From NCBI RefSeq assembly GCF_041260155.1, contig NC_091932.1:46903629-46967628 (forward strand): a stretch of 64,000 nt of DNA. Reading direction: 5' to 3'. This DNA is from Ptychodera flava. Taxonomy: Eukaryota > Hemichordata > Enteropneusta > Ptychoderidae. The notes under the pieces were generated by a model. That model ran no database searches. It saw only the letters and a list, made by a program, of their open reading frames with translations, and was not told the DNA's origin. Shown here piece after piece: positions 23,318 to 34,458 of the stretch (position 1 is the first letter of the stretch; each line of letters begins with the position of its first letter). The position numbers and the translations under genes were made by a program.

Positions 23318-26300
23318 CTAAGTATGTGCTTCCAGCAGTGTGCACAACTTATCATATGGTCTCTCCAAAATATTACATCTAGTCTTTACCAATACACGTC
23401 GCACCACACCTTTCTGGTCAGGCATAACTTTGACGATTACACCCAAAGGCCATGCATTTCTGGAGGTGCTCTCATCCTTTACCAATACGACATCTCCATC
23501 TCGTAAGTTTTTCTTGACTTTCAACCATTTCTGCCTTTCTTGCAGGGAAGGTAAGTATTCCTTTGTCCATCTTTTCCAAAACAAATCTGACAGATACTGC
23601 ACTTGCTTCCATCTTTGTGCAGCATACAAGTCACTCTTCTCCGTCACGCCAGGAGGCATTGTTGCTCCCTTCATAGTAAGCAACATGTTGGGTGTCAATG
23701 CTTCCAAGTCTCTAGCGTCGTCCGACAATACTGTAATCGGGCGGCTATTAATGGTGTGCTCCACTTCACACAGGAAAGTATGAAGACTATCATCTGTAAG
23801 TTGTTGTTGCCCAACAATGACATTCAGCAACTGTCTGATGGTGCGAATTTGCCTTTCCCATACTCCACCAAAATGGGATCCATACGGCGGGTTAAACTTC
23901 CATTCTATACCTTCTCTCAACAGGTTTTCCTTGATCTTAGCCTGATTCCATTTCTCGAGCTCCTCCTTCAACACTCTATTCGCTCCAACAAAATTGGTAC
24001 CATTGTCGGATCTTATTGACTTCACTGGTCCCCTCCTAGATATGAATCTTCTCAATGCATTGATGAAAGAATCCGTACTAAGAGATTCTGCCACCTCTAT
24101 GTGAACAGCGCGTATGGCTAAACAAGTAAATATCACACCATATCGCTTTACTGTACTTCTCCTTATCTTCACCTCAATTGGCCCAAAGTAATCTATGCCA
24201 ACATTGGTAAATGGTGGTTCATTTGACTGCAAACGATCAGCTGGCAAGTCTGCCATCTTCTGCTCACAAAGTCTGGCTCGCTGACGTCTACAAGTTACAC
24301 ATTTACTGACTATACTTCTAGCTGCAGAGTTTGCGCCAGGGATCCAATACCTCTCGCGTAACTTTGATAGGATGTAGGCTCGCCCAAAGTGTTGCCCTCG
24401 TTCATGTATTTCACGCAACAGCAGCTCTGCAACATGTGAACGCTTTGGTAATATCACAGGGTGCTTTGCTTCTTCTGCTACCATGGACAAACTCAGACGT
24501 CCTCCTACACGCAGCAAACCATCTGCTCCGATGACAGGATCCAGTCTGTAGATGTTACTATTTCTTCGTGACTTCTTGTCTGTATAGCGATCCGCTGACA
24601 AACTCTCAATATCTTTGGGAAACGCTTTCTCTTGTACAAACTTGATGATCGCAGTTTCTGCTGCTTTCATGTCTTCCACTGTAATTTCATGTGGTCCATC
24701 CACACTACAACTTTTGTTCTTGGCACGTCTCAACAACGTATCACCAACTTTACGTATCCAAGCCACTGCTTTCTTCAATTTATACCAACTTGAGTAATAG
24801 TGTATCAGTTTTTGCACCGTTTCCTCTGCATTAACGGATGTTGTACTAACCGTCACTTTGCCAGATGTCTGTCTTTCTTCTGAAACGACGGGCACCGTTC
24901 CAAAAACAACGGGCACAGTTTCTTCTTCTGACCTAACGGATACTCTATGCACTAGTGCTGATTTCTTCACCTCTGCATCTTCTGGATCTAGCTGTGTACT
25001 GTAGCTATCACTTGGCCATTTGTCTTGTGTCTTCAACAAGAAATCAGGACCACCCCTCCATCTTTCATTCTTCAGAAAAACATCTATTTTCTGACCTCTA
25101 GAGCACTCATCTGCTGGGTTTTCACTGGTATTAAGGTAGTGCCAGTTCGCTGGATTGGATCCTCCTCGAATCACCGCTATTCTGTTCGCAACAAAGGTAT
25201 GAAATCTCGTGGTATCGTTGTTTATGTATCGCAACACGGTTCTGCTATCGGTCCAAAACACAGATTCGTCGATTGGCAAATCCATCTCCTTTCTGAGAAG
25301 TTTGTCGAGCCTTACTGCTACGGTAGCTGCAGTTAATTCCAATCGTGGAATCGATATTTGTTTCAATGGGGCCACTCTTGCTTTGGCCATCATCAATGTG
25401 CTATGAATGTTCCCACTTTTGTCGATCAACCTGAGATACGACACAGCACCATAACCATTTTCACTAGCATCCGCAAAGTGATGTAGCTGAGCCACGTCCA
25501 CATCACCAAAGTACTCAGGCTTTATACATCTAGGTACTGTGAAACTCTCTTCTAATTTTGGTAGGTCACTTAACCACTTCTCCCAAACTTTGCATTGTTT
25601 CCCTGGAATATCATCATCCCAACCTAGTTTTGCTTTACACAGCTGCTGCAAAAGCATCTTGGGTGGCAGTAGTGCTGGTGCTGCCATGCCCAGTGGGTCA
25701 TATAATGAACTAACCACTCCCAGAATTCCTCGTCTGGTCGCTGGTTTCTCTTTAGTACGATTTCTGAATTCAAATACGTCAGATTCCACATTCCATTGCA
25801 TACCGAGTGCATGCTCCGTGGGCAAGTCATCTTGTTCCAAGTCTAAGTTCTTCACCTCTGTCGCCCTTTGTTCTTCAGGTATTGCTTCCAAAACTGGACG
25901 CGTATTACTGATCCACTTCGTGAGCTTAAACCCTGATTTCTTACAGGTGTCAATCAGCCCTTCAGCCAAAGTCTTCCCTTCTGTCACAGTTGAGGCTGGC
26001 TTCAACATGTCATCAACATAGAAGTTTCTGGAAATGGTGTTCTTGACACTCAGATCAGAGGTATTGTCTGAGGATTTCTTCAACGCGAAATTGGCACAAC
26101 TAGGTGACGATGTAGCCCCGAAGATGTGCACTGTCATTCGGTACTCGACAGGAGGTTCCTCTACACTACCATTTGGCCACCACAGAAAACGCTGGAAATC
26201 CCGGTTTTCTTGCGACACACCTACTTGAGAGAACATGGCCTCTATATCTGACATTAGTGCTATCTGCTCTTCACGGAAACGTATGAGCACTCCTACAAGT

Positions 26301-27001
26301 GAACTGGTCAGATCCGGTCCTTGCATCAACTCCCTGTTCAAAGAAGTTCCCTTGTATTCTGCGCCACAATCAAAGACTACCCGGATTTTCTGTTTTTGTG
26401 GATGGTACACTCCATGGTGGGGAAGATACCATTTCTTTCCAGGATTGCCTTCCAATTCTTCCTGTGGCACCCTTTCAGCATAGCCTTTGTCAATGATACC
26501 TTCCATGAAGGCAGTATATTCTTGACGATAGTCATCGTTGTTTCTAAATTTCTTCCTCAGCTGAGAAAGCCGATATTCAACTGCCACTTTGTTGTTTGGC
26601 ATTGTAACACTGTCATCACGAAACGGTAATGGCACCTGATAATGTCCATTAACAAACTGTGTCTGTTCGTTCACGATCTTCATGAATTTTCGATCTTCAA
26701 CAGAATCTTCGGGTTTGTCATCTATGATACGCTCGCTGAACTCATGATTGAAGAGGTTGATTAACTGCTGGTCAATCGAAGGTCCAACTTGTATTCTACA
26801 GACTGTTGCTGCAACTTCATTTGCTGACATGCCAGCCCCCATAAGGAAACCATTCACGACCCAGCCTAAACGGGTACGTATGGCAAATGGTCCATCTCCA
26901 ATACTGTTTATCACTTCCCACGGCTCAAACGCTTCAGGAACGTTACCACCGATGAGTAGGCCAATATCCTCATCTATCTCAGGCAGATGTACCTTTCGCA
27001 A
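23318..27001 (-). CDS. pol: BEL/Pao retrotransposon Pol (RT, RNase H, integrase)
   Basis: A 1227-codon open frame on the minus strand. Order of domains: the IGGNVPEAFEPWEV and LGWVVNG lead-in typical of BEL; RT with VVFDCGAEYKG, motif A SDIEAMFSQV (about residue 250), motif B GATSSPSCANFALKK, and motif C FYVDDML (YVDD, about residue 326); a Peptidase_A17-type region; RNase H with FADASENGYGAV, LELTAA, FWTDSRTVL and NPADECSRG; an HHCC zinc region (HERGQHFGR...KCVTCRRQ); and the integrase core with D (NVGIDYFGP), D (IRSDNGTNF) and E (GGVWERQIRT). A C-terminal DUF5641-like DGDVVLVKDE...WPLGVI stretch follows. The catalytic residues all appear intact. The true frame extends upstream of 27001 but is cut by a TAA near 27060, so the listed Met is not a biological start. 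Replication would be in virus-like particles with integration of cDNA. Confidence 0.95.
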   Translation of the reverse strand: MRKVHLPEIDEDIGLLIGGNVPEAFEPWEVINSIGDGPFAIRTRLGWVVNGFLMGAGMSANEVAATVCRIQVGPSIDQQLINLFNHEFSERIIDDKPEDSVEDRKFMKIVNEQTQFVNGHYQVPLPFRDDSVTMPNNKVAVEYRLSQLRKKFRNNDDYRQEYTAFMEGIIDKGYAERVPQEELEGNPGKKWYLPHHGVYHPQKQKIRVVFDCGAEYKGTSLNRELMQGPDLTSSLVGVLIRFREEQIALMSDIEAMFSQVGVSQENRDFQRFLWWPNGSVEEPPVEYRMTVHIFGATSSPSCANFALKKSSDNTSDLSVKNTISRNFYVDDMLKPASTVTEGKTLAEGLIDTCKKSGFKLTKWISNTRPVLEAIPEEQRATEVKNLDLEQDDLPTEHALGMQWNVESDVFEFRNRTKEKPATRRGILGVVSSLYDPLGMAAPALLPPKMLLQQLCKAKLGWDDDIPGKQCKVWEKWLSDLPKLEESFTVPRCIKPEYFGDVDVAQLHHFADASENGYGAVSYLRLIDKSGNIHSTLMMAKARVAPLKQISIPRLELTAATVAVRLDKLLRKEMDLPIDESVFWTDSRTVLRYINNDTTRFHTFVANRIAVIRGGSNPANWHYLNTSENPADECSRGQKIDVFLKNERWRGGPDFLLKTQDKWPSDSYSTQLDPEDAEVKKSALVHRVSVRSEEETVPVVFGTVPVVSEERQTSGKVTVSTTSVNAEETVQKLIHYYSSWYKLKKAVAWIRKVGDTLLRRAKNKSCSVDGPHEITVEDMKAAETAIIKFVQEKAFPKDIESLSADRYTDKKSRRNSNIYRLDPVIGADGLLRVGGRLSLSMVAEEAKHPVILPKRSHVAELLLREIHERGQHFGRAYILSKLRERYWIPGANSAARSIVSKCVTCRRQRARLCEQKMADLPADRLQSNEPPFTNVGIDYFGPIEVKIRRSTVKRYGVIFTCLAIRAVHIEVAESLSTDSFINALRRFISRRGPVKSIRSDNGTNFVGANRVLKEELEKWNQAKIKENLLREGIEWKFNPPYGSHFGGVWERQIRTIRQLLNVIVGQQQLTDDSLHTFLCEVEHTINSRPITVLSDDARDLEALTPNMLLTMKGATMPPGVTEKSDLYAAQRWKQVQYLSDLFWKRWTKEYLPSLQERQKWLKVKKNLRDGDVVLVKDESTSRNAWPLGVIVKVMPDQKGVVRRVLVKTRCNILERPYDKLCTLLEAHT

Positions 27002-27059
27002 ATACGGATACTTGTTGATTTCGTCTTGTGTAATGATGTTATCCTTTGAAGCAGGAATT

Positions 27060-27930
27060 TTTTATTGTGTATACATAGCTGGAAGTTTAATGGTGTAACG
27101 CTCATCAAGATCTGAAACTTCTAGACTTTTGACAATACGACTATCAACTGATTTACTTCCAGTAATGGTGTTCAGCGTAAGTTTTGTTTTCTTGCCACCA
27201 ACGTTCAGTTGTCGACGGAGTGTTCAGTACAAAATACTGTGTCACTGCCGTTGTCAATAAAGGCATACGTTTGTACACTAATACCACTTGATCTGCATTT
27301 GACCTTGACAGGAATGATCACTGGTCTATATGCACGCTGTTTGTTTTCTGCAGTCTGATGTGAGGCATCAATCATCCCCACTGTTGTTACCACTTTGTTT
27401 TCAGACTGGTTTTTGGTGTTGTTGAAGTGCAATACGGTCGGATGTGTCTTGCCACATTTCCCACACGTCAGCTTGTTTGTACAGTCTTTCACCAGATGTT
27501 TTCCGTTTTTCAGGCAACCAAAACATAACCCTTTCATTTTGATAAGCTGTTTTTTGTCATCATAGGATTTGTCAGCAAACACTTGACAATCTTGAATTTC
27601 ATGTGTACTGTCTGCACAGCACAAACACGGAGAAACAGTCTCTGTGCTGACTGCGTAGGTGTTGCGTTTTTGTGTACCACTAGTTGCTTTCTTAATACTC
27701 TTTGCTCCCTTGTCTTTGGATGGAATGGTAGCAAGATTACCAAACACCTCTTGGGACATGATTTTAGCTTCCCTGTTGACAAACTCCACCAGATCTTTAA
27801 ACTGCACTGGCCGAACTTGTGTAATGCTGTATGTTTTACTGCGCCATCTGTCTCGTAACTTGAAAGGCAGTTTGTATACCAACATTTGTAAGTTTTGTAG
27901 TGGTGAGCTCTCTCAAATGTGATTCACCTT
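27060..27930 (-). pseudogene. BEL/Pao Gag C-terminus with zinc knuckles and aspartic protease (broken)
   Basis: Open from about 27930 to 27205, then frameshifted and stopped. It carries cysteine motifs CLCCADSTHEIQDC, CFGCLKNGKHLVKDC and CGKCGKTHPTVLH, typical of BEL Gag nucleocapsid, and then the protease active site FIDNGSDTVFC near 27240. The frame is lost around 27215, just after the protease motif. The protease-RT linker continues in another frame and meets an in-frame TAA near 27060 before joining the Pol frame. These lesions suggest the copy cannot make a Gag-Pol polyprotein. Confidence 0.85.
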
Positions 27931-28771
27931 TCATCGCGTTTTCACACTTTGTCAGGAAGAGGGCAAAATCTTTCAAGGCAGTCTTATCCTCTGATTTCAA
28001 TTCTGGCCAATCCTCTGCTTGCTTGGTGTAGGCTCTGGCCATCACATACGGATTACCAAACTCAGTTTCAAGCAATTTCCTGGCTCTATCATACCCTTCA
28101 TTTGCTTCCATGTGAATGCAACTGCTCACTATTTCTCTCGGTTCACCACGTGTGTATTGCTCCAAGTAATACAAACGATCATCAGGATCTTCAGTGTTGG
28201 ATTCAATGCCATGTCGAAAGGCGCGCATGAATGATTTGTACTGCAATGGGTCCCCTGCGAATACGGGTATTGCTTGTGGTGGTAAAGCAGCACGTTTGTT
28301 ATGCTCAATCAACAATTTAGTAACTGCGGCTAGGTTATGATCACTACAGGAACTATGGCTACTATTGCTACCTGTATACGACCCAAGATCAGAACATTTT
28401 GTCTGCTTGTTTACCTCAGTTTTTTTGGGTTTTCTTTCTTCTGAACTGTGTACAATACTGCTAACAGGACTATAAGATTTACAAACATCTGGACTATCAC
28501 ATGTGTGAAAGCTGCCCAAGTTGCTAGCACTGGTACTTTTCTTCTTGATGTTGCTGTAAAATGTAGCGGGTGTTTTAAATAAATCTTGTAAGTTGTACTC
28601 ATGTAAGCTACTTTCATCTTCACCATCCTCAAAACGACGGTACACTTCAATTTTTGCATTCTGTTCAGCAATTTCTGTTTTGATATCCAACAACTGCCTT
28701 TGTTTATTTATTTCCTTCTGTTGCAAATCCATTTCTGTTTGTAATTCGTCTAATTTATGGTTTTCCTCCAA
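27836..28771 (-). pseudogene. BEL/Pao Gag central region (DUF1759-like)
   Basis: 311 codons on the minus strand: a Gln/Glu/Lys-rich coiled-coil N-terminus (MEENHKLDELQTEMDLQQ...), a Ser-rich linker, and then the DUF1759-type core with VFAGDPLQYKSFMRAF, LYYLEQYTRGEPREIV and LLETEFGNPYVMARAY. It overlaps the zinc-knuckle frame at 27836-27930, with the frame shift near 27900. Assembly of capsid-like particles is the family role. Confidence 0.85.
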
Positions 28772-28787
28772 ACGGCTAACCGAGTCA

Positions 28788-29373
28788 TCAATGCAGCTCT
28801 TTTGCAGCAGCTGCTACTATAGATGCCTTGCTGTTAACACTGCTACCACGTGAGGACACACGTGATGATACCCTGCTTGATTTTGTGATTTTAATCTCTG
28901 TTTTTACTACCAGCATGAGACATGCTATCTTCTGGCTTAATAGTGTCTGCCAGCATAGAATCATGCAGCTCATGGTGAAATAGCCAGTTATCGACCACAT
29001 GTCGGAATTCATCAAACCCAGTCATACGTGGTAATGACCAACTGGTATACATTTCTTGTTTTTTCTCATCATCCAATGATTCATGGTATTTTGCATCTGC
29101 TTCCTTGAAATTTACAAAGGCAACTTCACAATCTTTCATTTTATTTTTCACCAAAATACCATTGACTTTATCTTTCATCAAAGTTTTTATCTGATTCATC
29201 AACGCTGTTACCCTACCATAGACATGTGACCTGGTGGATTTCAATCTTTCACTTTCAGCTTCAATGAGCTTGTCTGTTCTCATGGAGACACGCTTCGAAT
29301 TTTCTGGATTACCAGGATGCGGGTTTTTATATTCTGTTTCCACCTTAACCCTTGTTTCATCATTGGCGGCCAT
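28788..29373 (-). pseudogene. BEL/Pao Gag N-terminal coding region (frameshifted)
   Basis: It begins MAANDETRVKVETEYKN at 29373 and runs as a Lys/Glu-rich helical protein to SHAGSKNRD (stop near 28891). A second frame (VVKTEIKITKSSRVSS, 28788-29015) continues it, and a further shift near 28790 is needed to reach the MEENHKLDEL region. At least two frameshifts therefore separate the start from the Gag core. No 5' LTR or primer-binding site was identified upstream. Confidence 0.65.
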
Positions 29374-29399
29374 TTTTGCTTCGAATACAGTGTAAAGTC

Positions 29400-31020
29400 A
29401 CTGTGCTGAATAATACTAAAAATGCCCAGATCGACAGTACATGCGGTAAAGTGTTACACAATGGCCTTGTAAATTCGGACATGCGCAGTGGTGTTTATTG
29501 TCCACGTGCGTCAGTTCTCCACTGGGAAACCGCGACCATGCCGCGATTAAAAAAAAATATTGTCCTACCAGATTTCCTGGGCTGTTTCCTACCCGACTTG
29601 TGTTCAGGCTTCCACTGAACAGTTCCTACCCGATTGGATAGTCCTCCTCGAACTATATTCTCAGTTTTTCTACTATTATGACCCTCGATGTGCCTTCAAA
29701 ATAGCGCCCTAAATTCACATCGAAGATCACAAGTTTCTTTGATTTACCATTTCCCAACTGGAGTCTAGGGGCTTCACCATACGTAGCGCGGACATGTGAC
29801 ATACACAGCACTGCCCATACAACTTCTGCTCCGACCAATATACCCGTAAACTGCGATAAAACTACTCACTTTATTCCGGAACAACTACTATGCAATGCTG
29901 GCACGGATGTAGCGTCACGATAGCAAAACTCCACAAAGTTCCGTAGAAAAACTGGTAAATTCTTCCAGGCGAAACTGCACTAGTCCTCCCACATGCGCCC
30001 TGTCTAGAACTCTCTCGATTCTTTAAAAGCAAACAAAATGCGCATGCGCCTATTTCTATCCTACATCTTTTACTTTCACAGTGCGAGGGCGCCAGACTAC
30101 AAATCACTTTCAAAGCCAAGCCAAGCTAAGTACAGGAGAACTGGGCGTCTATACAACGTGTTGACTAACAGCAGTGTATCTGTATTAAAATCTGTATCTC
30201 GAGCATGCTGAAGCTTAACATATTTACGATGTGATTTAACTTTATAAGGGACAGTGGAAAGTATGGAGTCAATGTCAACCCCTACCCACGTACTACCCTA
30301 GTGTGGGGTATTTGGAAATAATCTTATGAAGTTTGATAAATGCCTCAACCCCGGGAAAGAAAACTTGGAAACATTCAGTCAATAAACATAGCTCTTTATC
30401 AAAAATCTGTACTTCCTTTGAATCATCCATAGTTCGGCGATCATCAATTTCGCTGGCTTGACCAGGCTAAACGAATACAATTTGGAAGGGTAACCGATTT
30501 TCAAAAATGTCCCCCAACGTCCCCCATCAACGTAGCTCAATGAAACTGCCATCCTTTGTTCATCTATATTTATCGATTGAATAACTGAAATGACATTGCT
30601 CACAAACTCATAAGTACGCAAAAAAGAGACTTTTTGAACTGCAGGTGCTTGACCTGTCACTGCCGATACTGAAAACATTGAGGTCACGATCGCACTACGT
30701 CAAACAGAAAGCTCGAAAAGTTGGCAAATTACGACTTATCATGCTCTCTTGCTGCCATGATGTTGTAGTGAGGTTAGTCACGAGGTTAACCACGACCGAA
30801 TTTTTCCTAACTTGGCCTTGCATAGCGTTAAAACAAAGGCCGAAATTAGCCGATGTCAAAATCAAAACACGAAGACTTCGAAGTCAGTGACGTAATCGAG
30901 TTGAGATCTGGGCATGCGCAGTTCGTTCGAAAACGACCCTCCAAATTTAGAATGGTAACGAACTGTTGAGATGTGATGGGATCGGTTCTGTAATCATTAA
31001 ATTGTGTGTTAACTACGAAC
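29400..31020. promoter_or_regulatory. CpG-richer stretch with an NRF1-type palindrome
   Basis: Compared with its neighbours this stretch has many CG dinucleotides and several CATGCGC cores (about 29479, 29994, 30913). The perfect NRF1-like site TGCGCATGCGCC is at 30039-30050. NRF1 sites mark many animal housekeeping promoters. It lies upstream of the plus-strand exons at 32874 onward and could be their promoter; this is inference and no transcript start is visible. No coding sequence was recognised. Confidence 0.3.
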
Positions 31021-32217
31021 CTTATTCAGTTTATGAGTTCAGTCAGATGTCTGAGATTTTCATAGAACATTATTGTGATTGTTCCACTGAACTTTTGTCT
31101 ATGCGCGGAGTTTGAATTCAGAGGAAGACTAATTGAGTAAAAGTACGAGTGTTCCCGAAGAGCAGAGAACATTATAGGCTTGTTCAGCTTCCAAGGGTTT
31201 GTCCCCACCAGCAAAGTCATCAATATAGTTGGTGGCTCTGTAGCCTTGCCGTTCATAGATGTAGCGAATAGCGTTTGTGGTACGCTGACATGCCATGGCT
31301 GCAGACCTGAGACCGAATGGTAGTTTGGTGTCAAAGAACATGCAACCACGCCACTGCAATCCAAGCAAGTGATAGTCATGAGGGTCAACTGGAATCCATC
31401 TGTAACATCTCCGAATATCACACTTAAAAATATGGCAGCCTGGCCCATGAAGGTTTATAATATCTACTAAATTGTCAATCGATGGATATTTAAGCTTGTA
31501 TGGAGTGCCCATAAATTCATCGGAAGGAATGCCATCATTGACAGATGTGCCCATTGGAAATGATAGGTCCATGACGGTGCGTCGTGAGGCAGTGTCTTTC
31601 TTTGGAACAGACGATAATGGTGAAAAGGCCATAGGCGTGGAAAAACAATCTTTCTGGACAGGGCCGGCTAGCGCACCCAACTTACATTCATTGAAAATGT
31701 ACTTGTCCGTATGCTCAAAGAACTTGATGGCAGAATGGTGGTTGCGCATCCTTGTACTGGGTAGATGGGAGGCTGTGTAGTTGATAGGCCACCCAAACTC
31801 GAGGTAGTCCACAATTCTGTTGTCATGGTAGCCTTCGAGATCCTTTCGCCAAAGGGGAATGTCGAATGTAGAAGGGACTGCAATACGCTCTGCACAGTAA
31901 TTAGGCTTGCCTGACATCACTATCTTATCGTGGATTTTTATCAAGTGTATGGTGTCAAGTGTACTTTCTGGTGGCCATGCAAAATGAGGCTGACATGGAA
32001 TGGCCGAGTCCAAGGTCATATTAACATGACTGTGGGTATTCGCTGAGCAATTGCTGTACACGGGATATTCAAACGTGTGAGATGAGGGTTTTCGATTATC
32101 ATTGGTATTGTGTTCGGATACAATTACTCCCAAGTCTCTGGCATCAGGTGGGTGTGCAATATAGGTGGCAATGGAAGATGCGCTGTCATTACAATGAAGA
32201 AAACCGCTTGATTCCAT
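31020..32217 (-). pseudogene. DIRS-like (tyrosine-recombinase-group) reverse transcriptase, 3'-truncated
   Basis: Open from 32217 to 31129 (362 codons, minus strand). The N-terminal half leads into RT blocks: the VPKKDTASRRTVMDLSFP region, motif A FKCDIRRCYRWIPVD, motif B LPFGLRSAAMACQRTTNAI, and motif C NYIDDFAGGD. The 'GLRS...CQR.TNA...YIDDFAG' spelling is that of DIRS/Ngaro-type RTs rather than BEL or gypsy. After the YIDD block the sequence carries on as a decayed frame with stops to about 31020. RNase H, methyltransferase and tyrosine-recombinase domains are missing. A truncated dead copy. Confidence 0.7.
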
Positions 32218-32284
32218 GTAGCTGCTGCATGATGAAGTTGAGAATTGGCTCTCAACCCTACCCTTACCAAAACTAAAGGTATAA

Positions 32285-32680
32285 ATGAGTATATCATGTA
32301 TACATCAAAGGGTGGCGATGTATCTATTCATCAAAAGATGCACAGATGATGTATACACTAAAGGTAAATCTTTTTTTCGGGAAGCTAAAAATATTTATCA
32401 ACCACATGGCTTCTATATGAATGCACATATGATGTATACATCGACAGTGCATCACAGAACCATTATCCTGACTTTCAGTTTTCGTTAAAAGATGCACATA
32501 TGATGTATTCGTCAAAGCACAGATTGACTCCTTTTCTTGCCAAAATGGTAAAGTTAAAAAGATTTTCAAACAATGCATGCATCAAAAGTACATCACAGGA
32601 CCAATGCTGTCATACAGAGGTGCATAATATATGATGTAAATACATCAAAAGTGCATCACTTCACAAATGTTACAGTCAAA
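32285..32680. repeat. Degenerate GATGCACA(T/G)ATGATGTATAC repeat
   Basis: Variants of ATGCACA(T/G)ATGATGTATAC recur near 32337, 32421 and 32491, and ATCAAAAGT(A/G)CATCAC near 32580 and 32645. It abuts the 5' end of the DIRS-like fragment and might be part of its terminal or spacer repeats. Confidence 0.5.
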
Positions 32681-32873
32681 GGGATCACACATGGGCACAC
32701 TTTTGAACCAAATGCATATAATCATAAAAACACAACAATGTATTTGATCTATTTACATGAAAGGAATGGTTTTATTCACACATCTATTCCATACATTCAT
32801 TAGGTTTTTTATATAAGGTATTTCACCATTGGCATTGCACTAAATATAAATAACATTGCCCTTGCTGCTTCAG

Positions 32874-33000
32874 AATGGGCAGCTTCAATATCAGCTGTTG
32901 AATGGGATAGAACTCAGCAACATTGGTATGGATGCAGAGAGTGCATCTTGTGACAACACAACAGCAATTGCCTTCGATGATCTGGTTTCGTATAATCAAG
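32874..33000 (+). CDS. Putative host gene, internal exon A
   Basis: Acceptor CCCTTGCTGCTTCAG|AAT and donor CAAG|GTAAAT bound a 127-nt open exon reading GQLQYQLLNGIELSNIGMDA, with AIAFDDLVSYNQ at its end. It leaves a phase-1 overhang (G) that joins the exon at 36758 exactly. Product not recognised. Upstream exons were not found; the CpG-richer stretch at 29.4-31 kb is a candidate promoter. A retroelement gag fragment (33940-36029) lies in the following intron. Confidence 0.5.
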
Positions 33001-33939
33001 GTAAATGGATCGACAGCTGAATTTTTAGGAAAACAAATTGTAAAAAGGATTTGTCTGTCTTTTGATTGCAAGTTTCTGCGAATGCCAAAGTGCATGCATT
33101 TTTAGACGCAATTAATGTACGTCTGCCGACCATGGAGGTATAGAGAAAGACGTCTGAATACCCATTAAAAACGAGCAACAAGAACAGGTCGCAGACATCT
33201 GTTACTGCGATCAATTCGTACCTTTAAAATGTCGACAGACGAGAACGTCTGATTGTAGAAACAGACAAGGTAAATGTTCATGCATTCAATGTTTGGCCTT
33301 GCTATTGCCTTCAAGCTGTAGGCGAACTTCCGCAAACATAATACATTCTGTGTCTCATCGATGTTGCTGACAAAATCTCGCCTTCTGATGACTTGGATTG
33401 AAGTGAAGGATTTTGTCCATGCTTCCAGTGGCAGAACTATATTGCCGACCGCTTATTTGAGGTTTGCGATTACTCCATTCTGAGCTGCCATACAAAATCC
33501 CGTACGTTACTTCGCCAACATTAAACACGTCTACAGCCCAGCTGTTAGCATACTGAGGTCACAGTGCATAAGTTCACTTCGCGCATTGATATTGATTCTT
33601 CGTGCTGAAAGAATTGTTATTCTGTTTTAAGTCTTTCTATGATAAAAATAACCATTTTCATAAAACTCATAAATTAAATGAAATATCTAGTATTAAATGT
33701 AGCGCGTAGGCGCAGATGTAGAGTCAATTTCAGCGTTTAAAAAATGGGACTACTTTATCAATCACGTAATGATTTATAGATTGCACTTCCATGAACGGTC
33801 ATAAGGCTGGATTGGCGCGAAGTTATTTATCACTGCCTGCGTTACACATACCCTGGGATTTTTGGCAACAAACGTATATCAAATTTCACTCCAGCCATTG
33901 ATCCTAATCGGGCTCTTTGCTCACTAACTGGATACAATC

Positions 33940-34404
33940 ATGGCAGAGAATAATGGAACAGCGCCACCTACAGGCGATGAAGGTAAGCACACTGAAACTA
34001 TTCAGACTTCTTTATTATCAGAGGTTCCAGAGATGGATTCTAAACTTGCAAAATTAGATACGGCAAGCGATCCTGGATTACGTAGATCAAAACGGGTGCC
34101 TATACTTTCAATGAAAGCAAAACAAGGTAAGTTGCTCGTCCTCACGAGAGGTTTCTGAAAATCACATGACCAATTGTTACCACATGTTACTCATCCAGAG
34201 CTATTAAATAAGAAGTCTGTGGAATCCCTAAATGCATTTTTGAAAGAAATTAAGGCAAGTCACACTAAAATGCTGGAAAAGTACGATCAGATCCGGGCTA
34301 TATCACCAACACCAGCCGAAGGTATTTTGAAAGCTGTTGACCGCATGACTTCAAGTGTTGATAAAGTCATCTTTCATGCAAGACGTCTCCTTGAACGCGC
34401 ATAA
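33940..34404 (+). pseudogene. BEL/Pao-type 5' coding unit with a 72-bp intron
   Basis: It starts MAENNGTAPPTGDEGKH and carries an RRSKRVP motif, like the short leading coding unit of BEL elements. A GTAAGT...CATCCAG interval at 34127-34198 can be spliced in phase (KQ|ELLNKKSVESLNAFLKEI), continuing to HARRLLERA and a TAA at 34402-34404. If the splice is real, it is a small spliced ORF ahead of gag. Alternatively the interval is simply where the frame broke. 33100-33940 upstream is unassigned. Confidence 0.5.
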
Positions 34405-34458
34405 ACTGAGAGTGTTTTCTCTATCGGCCAAATATTTTGTCACGGTACGGAGTCAAAC

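Noticed and set aside
23340..27098. Plus-strand open frames of 60-160 codons
   Set aside because: All are antisense shadows of the BEL Pol gene; none has a recognisable motif.
29373..30200. 5' LTR of the BEL element
   Set aside because: No stretch here matches the presumed 3' LTR (TATA region, 61-bp unit or terminal GTCCGAACATCA), so none is claimed.
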